Shown here in pieces: positions 8,697-16,144 of a stretch of 40,484 nt of DNA. The notes beneath the pieces were generated by a model. The model did not search any database. It was not told where the DNA came from and was given only the letters and a program-made list of their open reading frames with translations. The position numbers were made by a program, and so were the translations under genes. Position 1 is the first letter of the stretch. Every line of letters begins with the position of its first letter. This stretch comes from an uncultured Thermomicrobiales bacterium (GTDB lineage: Bacteria; Chloroflexota; Chloroflexia; Thermomicrobiales; UBA6265), in NCBI GenBank assembly GCA_902806325.1, contig CADCWE010000041.1, positions 1 through 40,484 of the forward strand. The letters are read 5' to 3'.

Positions 8697-8852
8697 CCGG
8701 CCGGCACCTCGTCGACGGACCACCGTGGCCAGAACCGCGGCGATCGGGTACGGGCGGCGAGCGGCCACCCGGCGGGTTTGTGGTCACCCACCGACCGTCG
8801 GCGCCACGCCACCCCACCGGGGCCACGCGGGCGAGTCGGGCAAGGCCGCCGG

Positions 8853-8861
8853 AGTATAGCA
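8853..8861 (-). promoter_or_regulatory. Extended -10 promoter for the SH3 gene
   Basis: TGCTATACT on the minus strand, identical to the rpsB -10. The T-run of the upstream bactofilin terminator sits where the -35 would be (TTTTTG, 17 bases away). The leader is about 150 bases. Confidence 0.45.
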
Positions 8862-8876
8862 CGGGCCTCCGGCGGC

Positions 8877-8910
8877 AAAAAACGGACCCGGACGCACGCG
8901 CGTCCGGGTC
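8877..8910 (-). terminator. Rho-independent terminator of the bactofilin operon
   Basis: A perfect 11-base stem, GACCCGGACGC (8885-8895) with GCGTCCGGGTC (8900-8910) and a four-base loop, is followed on the minus strand by CG and six T residues. It lies about 50 bases past the first bactofilin stop and abuts the next promoter. Confidence 0.85.
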
Positions 8911-8958
8911 GTCTGGAGGCGGATTCGAGACGCCGGCATCCCGCCGCGGCGCCCGCGG

Positions 8959-9600
8959 CTAGGACTCCCCGGAGCCTTCCGGCGTCCGCTCGGGATCCTC
9001 CGGACGGTTCTCCCACGGCGTTTCGGGGCCCCCGAAGCGGCGGATGAAGGTGTTGTTCGGGGTGGAGCTGGTCGAGCCGTTGGCCGTCGCGTCGCCGCCG
9101 CCGGGACGCGCCCCGCGATCCGCCCCGGGCAGGGCGACCGGCGCGGTGGCGCCGCCGGACAACGCGCGCGGGGCGCCCTTGCCGCCCCCGAGCAGCCCGG
9201 TCCGCTCCGCCGCCGCCGTCATCTCCAACTGGCCCTCGTAGAAGGCGCCCTCGTTGATCACCAGCGAGTCGGTCGAGACCTTGCCCCGCACCCGCCCGCT
9301 CGGCATCAGTTGCAGCCGGCCACGACAGCGGATGTCGCCGTTCAGATCCCCGGCCACCGTGATGTTCTCGGCCTCGATCTTGGCGTTGACGTTGGCGCCC
9401 TGGGCGACGAAGAGCGTGCCCTGACACTCGATGGTGCCCTTGACCTCGCCGTCGATCCGTAGGTCACGGTTGGCCCGAAACGTGCCGTCGAAGTTGGAGT
9501 AGCGGTCGATCACGCTGACCGACTCACCGCCGTCCGCGTACCCGTTGGTCGCGGCGACATCGGCCGCGTAATCGGTGGTCTCGGCCGTCCGCATAGACAT
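8959..9600 (-). CDS. Bactofilin family protein (DUF583)
   Basis: A 213-residue cytoskeletal polymer-forming protein. The central right-handed beta-helix runs from about residue 30 to 125 with the repeating pattern of the family: FDGTFRANRDLRIDGEVKG, TLFVAQGANVNAKIEAENIT, VAGDLNGDIRCRGRL, LMPSGRVRGKV. N- and C-terminal tails are disordered (Gly/Pro/Thr/Glu-rich). Bactofilins polymerise without nucleotide, often under the membrane, and position cell-wall or surface factors. The ATG at 9600 has AGGAG eight bases upstream. It follows a second bactofilin by 44 bases, so the pair is one operon, ended by the terminator at 8877-8910. Confidence 0.9.
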   Translation of the reverse strand: MSMRTAETTDYAADVAATNGYADGGESVSVIDRYSNFDGTFRANRDLRIDGEVKGTIECQGTLFVAQGANVNAKIEAENITVAGDLNGDIRCRGRLQLMPSGRVRGKVSTDSLVINEGAFYEGQLEMTAAAERTGLLGGGKGAPRALSGGATAPVALPGADRGARPGGGDATANGSTSSTPNNTFIRRFGGPETPWENRPEDPERTPEGSGES

Positions 9601-9644
9601 CGGGAACGCTCCTTCGCTTCGTCAACCGGTGACCCCGGCGTCGT

Positions 9645-10331
9645 TCAGCCGCCGCGCCGGGCCAGGGGCGACGCGCCGCCGGACTCTTCGGCCGCGGATT
9701 CGCCGCCGCTGCCCATCCGGAACTGGCCGGTGACGGTGGCTCCGTCGTGGATCACGAACGTCGGCGCCTGAACGTCCCCGGCCACCCGCCCGGCCGGTAA
9801 GACCTCGAACCGGGAGGCGCACCGGATCGTCCCGCGGACCATCCCGGCGACGATCACGTTGGCGGAGGTCAGCGTCGCCTCGACGTCCGCTTCCTCGGCC
9901 ACGTAGATGTCCTGCTTGGCCTGGATCGAGCCTTCGACCCGGCCGTGGACGTGGATCGTGCCCTCGGTCTGGAGGTCGCCCTTCCAGATCGTGTCGTGGG
10001 CGATGACGCTGGTCTGGCCATCGCCCGCCCCGGCGCCGGGGATCTCTGGCACCGCCATCGGCGGCGCCGTCGGGATCGCCGGCGGCGCCGCGGTGACGCC
10101 CGTTGCCTGGTCGGCGGTGGCGAAGCCACCGAACCCGTAGTCGTTGGCCTCCTCGAACCCGCCGGCCGCGTAATCGCCGGCGCCGTCGGCAACCCTATCG
10201 GCGCTGTCATACGCCGCGCCGGCGTCCGCGGCCTCGCCGCCGTCCTCGCCTTCGGGACCCCCGAGTTGCTGGCGCAACGCGCTGATTTGACGCTGGAAGG
10301 CGTCGGCCTTGTTCTCCTTGCGGAACACCAC
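9645..10331 (-). CDS. Second bactofilin with N-terminal coiled segment
   Basis: The 228 residues begin VVFRKENKADAFQRQISALR, a short charged helix that may form a coiled coil or a membrane anchor. An Ala/Gly/Asp-rich linker of about 80 residues follows, then the bactofilin beta-helix (from about residue 115: TIWKGDLQTEGTIHVHGRVE, AKQDIYVAEEADVEATLTSA, VLPAGRVAGDVQ). The GTG at 10331 is chosen because AGGAGG lies seven bases upstream; an ATG at 10367 is in frame but has no such site. The two paralogues differ mainly outside the beta-helix and probably co-polymerise or divide roles. The upstream leader is 140-220 bases. Confidence 0.88.
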   Translation of the reverse strand: MVFRKENKADAFQRQISALRQQLGGPEGEDGGEAADAGAAYDSADRVADGAGDYAAGGFEEANDYGFGGFATADQATGVTAAPPAIPTAPPMAVPEIPGAGAGDGQTSVIAHDTIWKGDLQTEGTIHVHGRVEGSIQAKQDIYVAEEADVEATLTSANVIVAGMVRGTIRCASRFEVLPAGRVAGDVQAPTFVIHDGATVTGQFRMGSGGESAAEESGGASPLARRGG

Positions 10332-10559
10332 GGTGCCACCTCCTGGCCTGCGTTCCCGGTCCGGCACCGGGCGACTCGTCCGACCCGACGGATGCCAACC
10401 CCGCCCCGGCGCCGCCCCGCGCCACCGGACCCGTCTGCCTGTGCGATACGCCGATTCGCCCCGGACCGGTTTCCGGGCATGGTAGCACGCCCGTCCAGCT
10501 CACCCGACGCCCGTCACGCTAACCGAACGGGCCGAACGCCACGCGAACGGCGTACGTAC

Positions 10560-10588
10560 ATCGTAGCACAGACGATGGAACGGTGAAA
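10560..10588 (-). promoter_or_regulatory. Promoter for the bactofilin operon
   Basis: Minus strand TTTCAC (10588-10583), 17 bases, then TACGAT (10565-10560) with TGC extension. A second, weaker extended -10 (TGCTACCAT) lies at 10479-10487, closer to the gene. Either could be used. Confidence 0.4.
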
Positions 10589-10814
10589 GGGGTTGTCCGA
10601 TTGTCAACTCTCTGGTGGTGTCTAGACTGCGGCTATGGGATCGAAACCGGGTTGCAATCGGATCGTGTGCCTCCGCGGCACGTTCTGACGCCGGTGGTCG
10701 CCGACCGGCGTTTGGTTCCGGCACTGGCCATGGCGGCAGTGGCGCGAGGAGCGCCGCGCCGGAGAATATCGCTGCCCCCCGTCCACCCCATCCGTCGCGA
10801 CCCAAGCGCAACCG

Positions 10815-11252
10815 GACGTCCGGCGACGAAGCCGCATTCTTCCAGGACCCGGCGCGACGCAGCCTCGCGTGCGACACCAGGGGCGGACAAGCGACGCGTC
10901 GTGGCCCCATGCGGCGCGCGGCACCGCGGTGGCACCACCCGACCCCGGGACACGCGGCCGAGCCAGTCGCCAACCTCGCGTTCCCCGTCCTGGGGGAACG
11001 CGCCGATGTCGCCCGCCACCGCTCCGTGGACCAAGATGGTCCGTTTCTCGATGCGCTCGTCGGTCAAGACCTTGGTCCAACGCGCCGGGTGGACGCGTTC
11101 CACGCCCGCGCCGGGAACGCGGCCATCGTGGTCGCGTGCGGAGCCCGCTCAAACCCGAAAACCGGCGGTAGATCGTCGGCGGTCGTGGCCCGCGGCACCA
11201 CCGTTGCCGGTCCGCGGGCGCGTTCGCCGTCGCTGGCGTCGTTGGTGCCCAT
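10815..11252 (-). pseudogene. Frameshifted GNAT N-acetyltransferase remnant
   Basis: Three reading frames together spell out a GNAT acetyltransferase of the family carrying DP.A..MAAF near the N-terminus. Frame one (11252-11100) reads RATTADDLPPVFGFERAPH then ATTMAAFPAR. Frame two (11103-10954) reads RWTKVLTDERIEKRTILVHG, AVAGDIGAF and EREVGDWLGR. The acetyl-CoA loop region continues in a third frame (GSGGATA near 10950, RPWCRTR near 10870). Frame two resumes with ASRRVLEECGFVAG (about 10857-10818). At least three frameshifts are needed and the catalytic loop is degraded, so no active protein is expected. Family recognition is from remembered consensus, not a search. It fills the gap between the MFS gene and the bactofilin operon. 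Confidence 0.65.
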
Positions 11253-11328
11253 GCCATGCGCCCGTCCCTGGTGACCGAGGCGTTCCCGCCGCCGCCGCCG
11301 GTGTGACGGGCGCGTTCTCCGGGGCGGC

Positions 11329-12573
11329 CTATCGTTCTCCATCCGACCGTTTTTCCGGAAGCCAGACCAGCGCCGCCACGCCGCCGGCCATCCGGACCGC
11401 CGCCCCGACGCTCAGCACCGGCACGATCCCGACCGCGTCGCCGAGGGCGCCGCCAACCCCGATGCCGATCAGCAGCGCGGCCCCGCTGACCGCGCGCAAG
11501 GTCCCGAAGACGCGACCCCGGTAGGCATCGTCGGTTTCGGTCTGGATCAGCGCCTGTCGGCCGGCCCCGCTGGCGACGGCCGGAAACCCCGCCACCACCA
11601 TGCACCCCATCGCCGCGCCGACGGCCGGGGTTCCCGGGCCGACCACCGACCGGGCGTTGAACATCGAGAGGTCGGCCAAGCCGAGGCCGATCATCCCGCC
11701 GCCGATCAGCCACCGCTTCGCCAGCCGCGCCCCGATCCGGGCGACCATCAGCCCGGCCACCAACCCGCCGACGGCTTGGGCCGTGGCCAGCAACCCGACC
11801 TGGGCCGGGGTGCCGCCGAGCACGTCCAGCACCAGCGGCCCGAGCCCGAGGGTGATGAAGACGCCCTCGCCGAGGTTGCCGAGAAACTGCGCCCCGAACA
11901 GCACCCGGAGCGCTGTTTGGCGCCCGACCACCGCGAGGCCAGCGCGCCAATCGGCCACCATCCGCGCCCACGGCGACCCCACCCCGGGTGCCTCCCCGTC
12001 GCGTCCGGGCTGGGCATCGGCGGCGATCAGGCGGATCAAGGCGGCCGACCCGAGATAGGACGCGGCGTCGGCGAGGGCGACCCCGGCCAAACCCGTCTCC
12101 GCGTAGAGCACCGCCCCCACCGCCGGGCCGATCAGGAAGCCGAGGTTGTTGTTCAGCGCGTTGAGCGCGTTGGCGGTCACCAGCCGTTCCTCGCCGACGA
12201 GTTTTGGCAGCAACGCGTCCTCGGCGGGGCCGAAAAACAACCCGATCGTGCCCTGCACGGCGGCGACGGCGTAGAGCAACCCGACGCGGTCCGGCGCCAC
12301 CAGCACCGGCAGCAAGACGACCGCCCGCGCCGCGTCGGCCACGATCATCGTCCGTTTCCGGTCCCACCGGTCGACGAAGACCCCGGCCACGGACCCGATC
12401 GCGACCCCCGGGGCGAACGTCATCGCCAACGACGTGGCGACGGACAGGGCGGACCCGGTCAAGCGGTACACGTGGAGCGGCAGGGCGATCAGCAGCGCCA
12501 TATCGCCGGCGATCGAGATCAACCCGGCCAGCCAGAGCAGCCCAAAATCGCGTTGGCGCAGGGTGTCGAGCAC
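11329..12573 (-). CDS. Major facilitator superfamily exporter
   Basis: A 414-residue twelve-helix membrane transporter of the EntS/MFS_3 efflux group. It starts with RQRDFGLLWLAGLISIAGDM (first helix), and the loop 2-3 motif appears as GVFVDRWDRKRTMIVADAAR. The second half begins with RQTALRVLFGAQFLGNLGEG and ends ALVWLPEKR. Such proteins expel small hydrophobic compounds, siderophores or drugs using the proton gradient; the substrate cannot be read here. The start is a GTG at 12573 with AGGGG six bases upstream. It diverges from the tubby-like gene, and a perfect inverted repeat at 12613-12649 lies just upstream. Confidence 0.88.
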   Translation of the reverse strand: MLDTLRQRDFGLLWLAGLISIAGDMALLIALPLHVYRLTGSALSVATSLAMTFAPGVAIGSVAGVFVDRWDRKRTMIVADAARAVVLLPVLVAPDRVGLLYAVAAVQGTIGLFFGPAEDALLPKLVGEERLVTANALNALNNNLGFLIGPAVGAVLYAETGLAGVALADAASYLGSAALIRLIAADAQPGRDGEAPGVGSPWARMVADWRAGLAVVGRQTALRVLFGAQFLGNLGEGVFITLGLGPLVLDVLGGTPAQVGLLATAQAVGGLVAGLMVARIGARLAKRWLIGGGMIGLGLADLSMFNARSVVGPGTPAVGAAMGCMVVAGFPAVASGAGRQALIQTETDDAYRGRVFGTLRAVSGAALLIGIGVGGALGDAVGIVPVLSVGAAVRMAGGVAALVWLPEKRSDGER

Positions 12574-12612
12574 GCGGAACCCCTGGGATCGGACGGGGCG
12601 ACGGCCAATTGA

Positions 12613-12649
12613 TGCGACAATCGGATCGGAAAGGGCGGGGATTGTCGCA
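12613..12649. promoter_or_regulatory. Inverted repeat, candidate operator
   Basis: TGCGACAATC (12613-12622) and GATTGTCGCA (12640-12649) are perfect 10-base arms 17 bases apart. They lie 40 bases before the MFS GTG, in the divergent control region. The geometry suits a dimeric repressor with separated half-sites or a hairpin; no regulator gene is adjacent. Confidence 0.5.
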
Positions 12650-12836
12650 CGGCTCCCCCGGAACGAGGGCCACCACAGGCGAAATGCCCCACTCGCTCCC
12701 TTTCGCCCGACCGAGGATTCGCGGCATCACGCAACGGTGCCGGCGCCGCCTTCGCCGAGGCACGGATGGGACGAACCTGCACCGCGTGAACCGAGGAACG
12801 CGGGTCGCGAGCGCCCGCCGAGCGATGGAGGAAGAC

Positions 12837-13427
12837 ATGGTGACCCAGTACCCGCTGACGCTGTCGTTCAAGTTCGCCGCGCTCAACCCCCAGGTGCGGG
12901 TCACCGACGCGTCGGGCCAACTCGTGGCGTTCGTCAAACAGAAGGCGTTCAAGTTCAAAGAAGACATCACCATCTTCGCCGACGAGGCACAGCAACGCCC
13001 CGTCTTTCGGATGCAGGCGGACCGAGTCATCGACTGGGGTGCGCGCTACCTCATCGCCGACGCGGCGGGGACCGCCCTTGGCTCCCTCCAGCGGGAAGGC
13101 GCCCGCTCCCTTTGGAAGGCGACCTACCACATCGTCGACCGCGACGGGACCAAGATCGGCCTGATCCACGAGGAGAACGCCTGGATCAAGGTCGGCGACG
13201 CGCTCCTCAGTGGCCTACCCTACGTCGGATTGGTTTCCGGATACGTCTTCCACCCGGCCTACCTGATCGACGTGCGGGGCGAAACCACCCTCTACTTGAA
13301 GAAGCAAGCCGCCTTCCTAGAGGGCAGCTACACGGTCGACCGGCGCAAGGAGATCGCCCCCGAGGAGGAATCGCTCCTACTGGCGAGCACCGTCATGGCC
13401 CTGATGCTGGAGCGGTGGCGCGGCTAG
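12837..13427 (+). CDS. LURP-one-related / tubby C-terminal-like protein
   Basis: A 196-residue protein with the beta-barrel pattern of the LOR/YxjI family: YPLTLSFKFAALNPQVRVTD, VAFVKQKAFKFKEDITIFAD, YLIADAAGTALGSLQREG, SLWKATYHIVDRDGTKIG and the hydrophobic C-terminal helix LLASTVMALMLERW. Bacterial members are uncharacterised, cytoplasmic or membrane-associated, and may bind phospholipid like tubby domains; that is family inference. The ATG at 12837 is selected over upstream in-frame codons because GGAGGAAGAC directly precedes it. It diverges from the MFS gene. Confidence 0.8.
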   Translation: MVTQYPLTLSFKFAALNPQVRVTDASGQLVAFVKQKAFKFKEDITIFADEAQQRPVFRMQADRVIDWGARYLIADAAGTALGSLQREGARSLWKATYHIVDRDGTKIGLIHEENAWIKVGDALLSGLPYVGLVSGYVFHPAYLIDVRGETTLYLKKQAAFLEGSYTVDRRKEIAPEEESLLLASTVMALMLERWRG

Positions 13428-13701
13428 CGGCGGTCGGCGGTGGCGCGTCCGAACATCGAGGGCCGGCGTGCAAGGGGGACCGCGTCGAAGGCCCGGGGCG
13501 TTTGCACTCCCGCCGATTCGATGTCCGGTCGCACGCTCCAACGCAGCCCTGGCGGTGGATCGGCGCTTGTTTGGATAGCGCGACGTCCTGGTAAACTGCC
13601 AGTCGGCCGCGCCGTACGGGACCGGCGAGCGATGCTGGCCGGTCCTGAGCCACACCACCCGTCCCCTTGGTCACCAACCTCAAATGCGAAAGGAGCATCC
13701 C
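13428..13701 (+). promoter_or_regulatory. Leader region of the Tet(M)-like gene
   Basis: Non-coding stretch before the leader ORF. A plausible promoter is TTGTTT (13567-13572), 19 bases, TAAACT (13592-13597), starting transcription about 100 bases before the leader ORF and 155 before the main gene. Confidence 0.35.
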
Positions 13702-13806
13702 ATGCGGCAGTCGTTGAAGAGTCCAGCCGTCCGCAGCCTCTTCAACGAAAGTGCGGTGCATGGCGATCCTCAACATCGGCATCCTGGCCCACGTCGACGC
13801 CGGTAA
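13702..13806 (+). CDS. Candidate 34-residue leader peptide
   Basis: It begins ATG with GCGAAAGGAG six bases upstream, the best ribosome site in this region, and reads MRQSLKSPAVRSLFNESAV before running through the start of the GTPase gene in another frame to a TAA at 13804. The main gene itself has no good Shine-Dalgarno. A hairpin (13712-13747) lies inside the leader ORF. This resembles translational or transcriptional attenuation known for tet(M) and erm genes, but the peptide itself matches nothing recalled. It may instead be a chance ORF. Confidence 0.4.
   Translation: MRQSLKSPAVRSLFNESAVHGDPQHRHPGPRRRR
13712..13747 (+). promoter_or_regulatory. Leader hairpin before the Tet(M)-like gene
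   Basis: Perfect 10-base arms CGTTGAAGAG (13712-13721) and CTCTTCAACG (13738-13747) with a 16-base loop, ending 12 bases before the ATG at 13760. A ribosome translating the leader ORF would melt it. Confidence 0.5.
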
Positions 13807-15730
13807 GACGAGCGTCACCGAGCGGATCCTCTACGAAACCGGCGTCATCGACGCCGTCGGCAGCGTCGATAAGGGCACGACCCAGACCGACACCCTGGAG
13901 TTGGAACGCGCCCGCGGCATCACCATCAAGTCGGCGGTCGTCTCGTTCCAGCTCAACCGGCTCAAGGTCAATCTGATCGACACGCCCGGGCACGCCGACT
14001 TCGTCGCCGAGGTCGAGCGCTCGCTGCGCGTGCTCGACGGCGTCGTGCTGGTGGTCTCGGCGGTCGAGGGCGTGCAACCGCAGACGCGCCGGCTGGCGCG
14101 GGCCATCCGCGCGGCGAACCTCCCGCTGCTCCTCTTTGTGAACAAAATCGATCGGCCGGGCGCCCGGGGCGAAGCGTTGCTCGACGACCTGCGCCGCAAG
14201 CTCGACCTCCGCGTCCTGGCGATGAACGGACCGACCCGGATCGGCGACCGCGCGGCGCGGGTCGTCACCCCGGATCGCGACGACCGAATCTGGCGCACCC
14301 CGGTGCTCGACCTCCTGGCGGAGGCGAACGAGCGGGTGATCGCGGATTACGATCGCGCCGGGGGCGACCTCGGCGCCGGCTACGTCGAGGCGGAAATCCG
14401 GGCCCAGGTCGCGGCGGGCACCATCGTCCCGGTGTTTTTTGGGTCGGCGATCACCGGCGCCGGCGTTCCCGAACTCCTGGCCGGGATCGAAACGTGGCTG
14501 CCGGCCGCCGCGGAGGCGAACGATGCCCCGGTCGACGCCGCCGTGTTCAAGATCGCCCGCCGCCCGTCCGGCGAGAAGATCGTCTACGCGCGCATCTTCT
14601 CCGGCGGGATGGCGGTGCGGCAGCGGATCGCGCTCCGGCGTGGCGCCCCTGGCGGCGACGTCCAGCGGATCGAGGAGCGCCTGACCGGGATCGACCGTTT
14701 CGCGTCCGGTACCACCGTCTCGGTCAAGGCGGCGAGCGCGGGCGAGATCGCCGGTCTGCATGGTCTGCGAGCGGCGCGGATCGGCGACCGCATCGGCGAC
14801 GACGACGGGGACCACCACGCCAGCGATTCGGCGTTTGCGGCGCCGACCCTGGAGAGCGTCGTGCGCCCGACGGTGCCGGGCCAGATCACGCCGTTGCGCG
14901 CGGCACTGGAAGAACTGGCGGAGCAGGATCCGCTGATCTCGTTGCGCCAGCGCAACGACGAGGGCGAAATCTCGATCCGGTTCTACGGCGAGGTCCAGAA
15001 AGAAGTGGTGCAGGAAACCCTGGCGCGGGACTACGGCATCGGGGTCGCGTTTGGGCCGAGCCGGACGATCTGCATCGAACGTCCGGTCGGAGTCGGTGCG
15101 CATGCCGAAGCCATCGGCGACCCCGGCAATCCGTTCTGGGCGACGATCGGGTTTCGGGTCGAGCCGGCCGAGTGCGGGAGCGGCATCCATTATCACCGCG
15201 ATTTGGGATCCTTACCGCTCGCGTTCTACCGCGCGATCGAAGAGACGGTGCACGACGTGCTTGGCCAAGGATTGTCCGGTTGGGAGGTGACCGACGGCAT
15301 CGTCACGTTAACCGAGGCGGGCTACAGCGCGCCGGTCAGCACCGCGGCGGATTTCCGCCACCTCACCCCGCTGGTGCTGATGCGGGCGCTGCGCCGCGCC
15401 GGGACCGAGGTCCGCGAGCCGGTTGATGCACTCGACCTCGAAATCCCGGAGGACGCGTTCGGCGCGGTCTGCGGCGCGTTGGTCAACGCGCGCGCGACGA
15501 TCCGGACCGCCGATTTTGACGGCGTCTCCCATCGCATCGTCTGCGACATCCCGAGCGCGGAACTGCGAACCGTCGAGCAGCTGCTGCCGGGGCTGACCCG
15601 GGGCGAGGGCGATTGGGTGACGCGGTTCGCGGGCTACGTTCCGGTCTCCGGCGACGCGCCCGCGAGGCCGCGCGTCGGCCCGGACCCGCTCAACCGGGCG
15701 CGGTATCTGGCGGAGGTGGCGCGGTCGTGA
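13760..15730 (+). CDS. Tet(M)/Otr(A)-like ribosomal protection GTPase
   Basis: An EF-G-related translational GTPase of 656 residues (Tet(M) is 639). The N-terminus NIGILAHVDAGKTSVTERIL holds the P-loop. GSVDKGTTQTD and ERARGITI form switch I, DTPGHADF is G3 and FVNKIDRPG is G4. The rest follows Tet(M) colinearly: NPFWATIGF, the EQGLYGW-like GQGLSGWEVTDG, and the domain IV loop GYSAPVSTAADF, which reaches the drug site in Tet(M). Such proteins release tetracycline from the ribosome. Chromosomal homologues in non-pathogens may serve other roles. A GTG at 13751 is in frame, but the ATG at 13760 matches the family start. It has no good Shine-Dalgarno, and a leader ORF overlaps it. Confidence 0.88.
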   Translation: MAILNIGILAHVDAGKTSVTERILYETGVIDAVGSVDKGTTQTDTLELERARGITIKSAVVSFQLNRLKVNLIDTPGHADFVAEVERSLRVLDGVVLVVSAVEGVQPQTRRLARAIRAANLPLLLFVNKIDRPGARGEALLDDLRRKLDLRVLAMNGPTRIGDRAARVVTPDRDDRIWRTPVLDLLAEANERVIADYDRAGGDLGAGYVEAEIRAQVAAGTIVPVFFGSAITGAGVPELLAGIETWLPAAAEANDAPVDAAVFKIARRPSGEKIVYARIFSGGMAVRQRIALRRGAPGGDVQRIEERLTGIDRFASGTTVSVKAASAGEIAGLHGLRAARIGDRIGDDDGDHHASDSAFAAPTLESVVRPTVPGQITPLRAALEELAEQDPLISLRQRNDEGEISIRFYGEVQKEVVQETLARDYGIGVAFGPSRTICIERPVGVGAHAEAIGDPGNPFWATIGFRVEPAECGSGIHYHRDLGSLPLAFYRAIEETVHDVLGQGLSGWEVTDGIVTLTEAGYSAPVSTAADFRHLTPLVLMRALRRAGTEVREPVDALDLEIPEDAFGAVCGALVNARATIRTADFDGVSHRIVCDIPSAELRTVEQLLPGLTRGEGDWVTRFAGYVPVSGDAPARPRVGPDPLNRARYLAEVARS

Positions 15731-16110
15731 GCCGACGTTTCACGGTACCGGCATGCCGGGTCTGGTTGGTCGATCGGGGATTCGAGAAGGGAGATGGGTG
15801 TACGCACGGCGTGACTCGAACAGGCGACCACTTGCTCTGGAGCAATGAGACCCGAGTTTCGGGCCTCTTCCGAGGAGATTCTCGTTCCTCCGGCGAGGGA
15901 GGCCCGTTCCTGTCCAGGGGACGCATCCCGCGCCGAACCGCGTCATGGAGCCGACTCCGTGAACGCCCGCCAGGATCCGCCAGCCCCGCCGCGTCGGCCG
16001 GCCGACGGAAACCGTCCGGCGTTGACTCGACATCGACGTGGTCCTTGTAACGGATCGGGATCGCCATCGGGGCCGGGTCAAGCGGTGAGGGCGATCCACG
16101 AACGGCCTGC
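15731..16110. other. Intergenic region with tRNA fragment and small hairpins
   Basis: No believable gene. Besides the tRNA remnant (15800-15845) it contains CCCGA-GTT-TCGGG (15852-15864) and a larger pair CGGGCCTC (about 15861) with GAGGCCCG (about 15898). The latter could fold into a cruciform or act as a terminator without a T-run. Confidence 0.5.
15800..15845 (-). pseudogene. 3' half of tRNA-Arg (degenerate copy)
   Basis: These 46 bases match 20091-20137, the 3' half of the intact tRNA-Arg(CCG), at about 42 of 47 aligned positions with one gap. The match runs from the anticodon loop through the T arm to the acceptor 3' strand, in the same orientation, and stops at the tRNA 3' end. The T-stem has a C-C mismatch and the 5' half is absent, so it is not a working tRNA. 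It looks like the far attachment scar of an element that inserted into the tRNA gene. Confidence 0.75.
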
Positions 16111-16138
16111 TTGACGGCGTGGATAACCCGCCTATCCT
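16111..16138 (+). promoter_or_regulatory. Promoter for the LuxR-type regulator
   Basis: TTGACG (16111-16116), 16 bases, TATCCT (16133-16138). The -10 ends six bases before the ATG at 16145, so transcription would start at or next to the ATG. That gives a leaderless mRNA, consistent with the absence of any Shine-Dalgarno. Confidence 0.5.
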
Positions 16139-16144
16139 TGACTC

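Noticed and set aside
10583-11524. A plus-strand gene in the gap between bactofilins and MFS exporter
   Set aside because: No recognisable domains; the minus strand carries GNAT fragments that explain the coding-like composition.
13742-15196. A 484-residue minus-strand frame antisense to the Tet(M)-like gene
   Set aside because: The translation is Asp/Arg/His-rich without motifs, and the opposite strand encodes a clear GTPase.
15800-15905. A second functional tRNA gene at this site, possibly tRNA-Trp from the CTCCAGA loop
   Set aside because: No acceptor 5' strand or D arm is present and the T-stem has a mismatch; only a 3' half exists.
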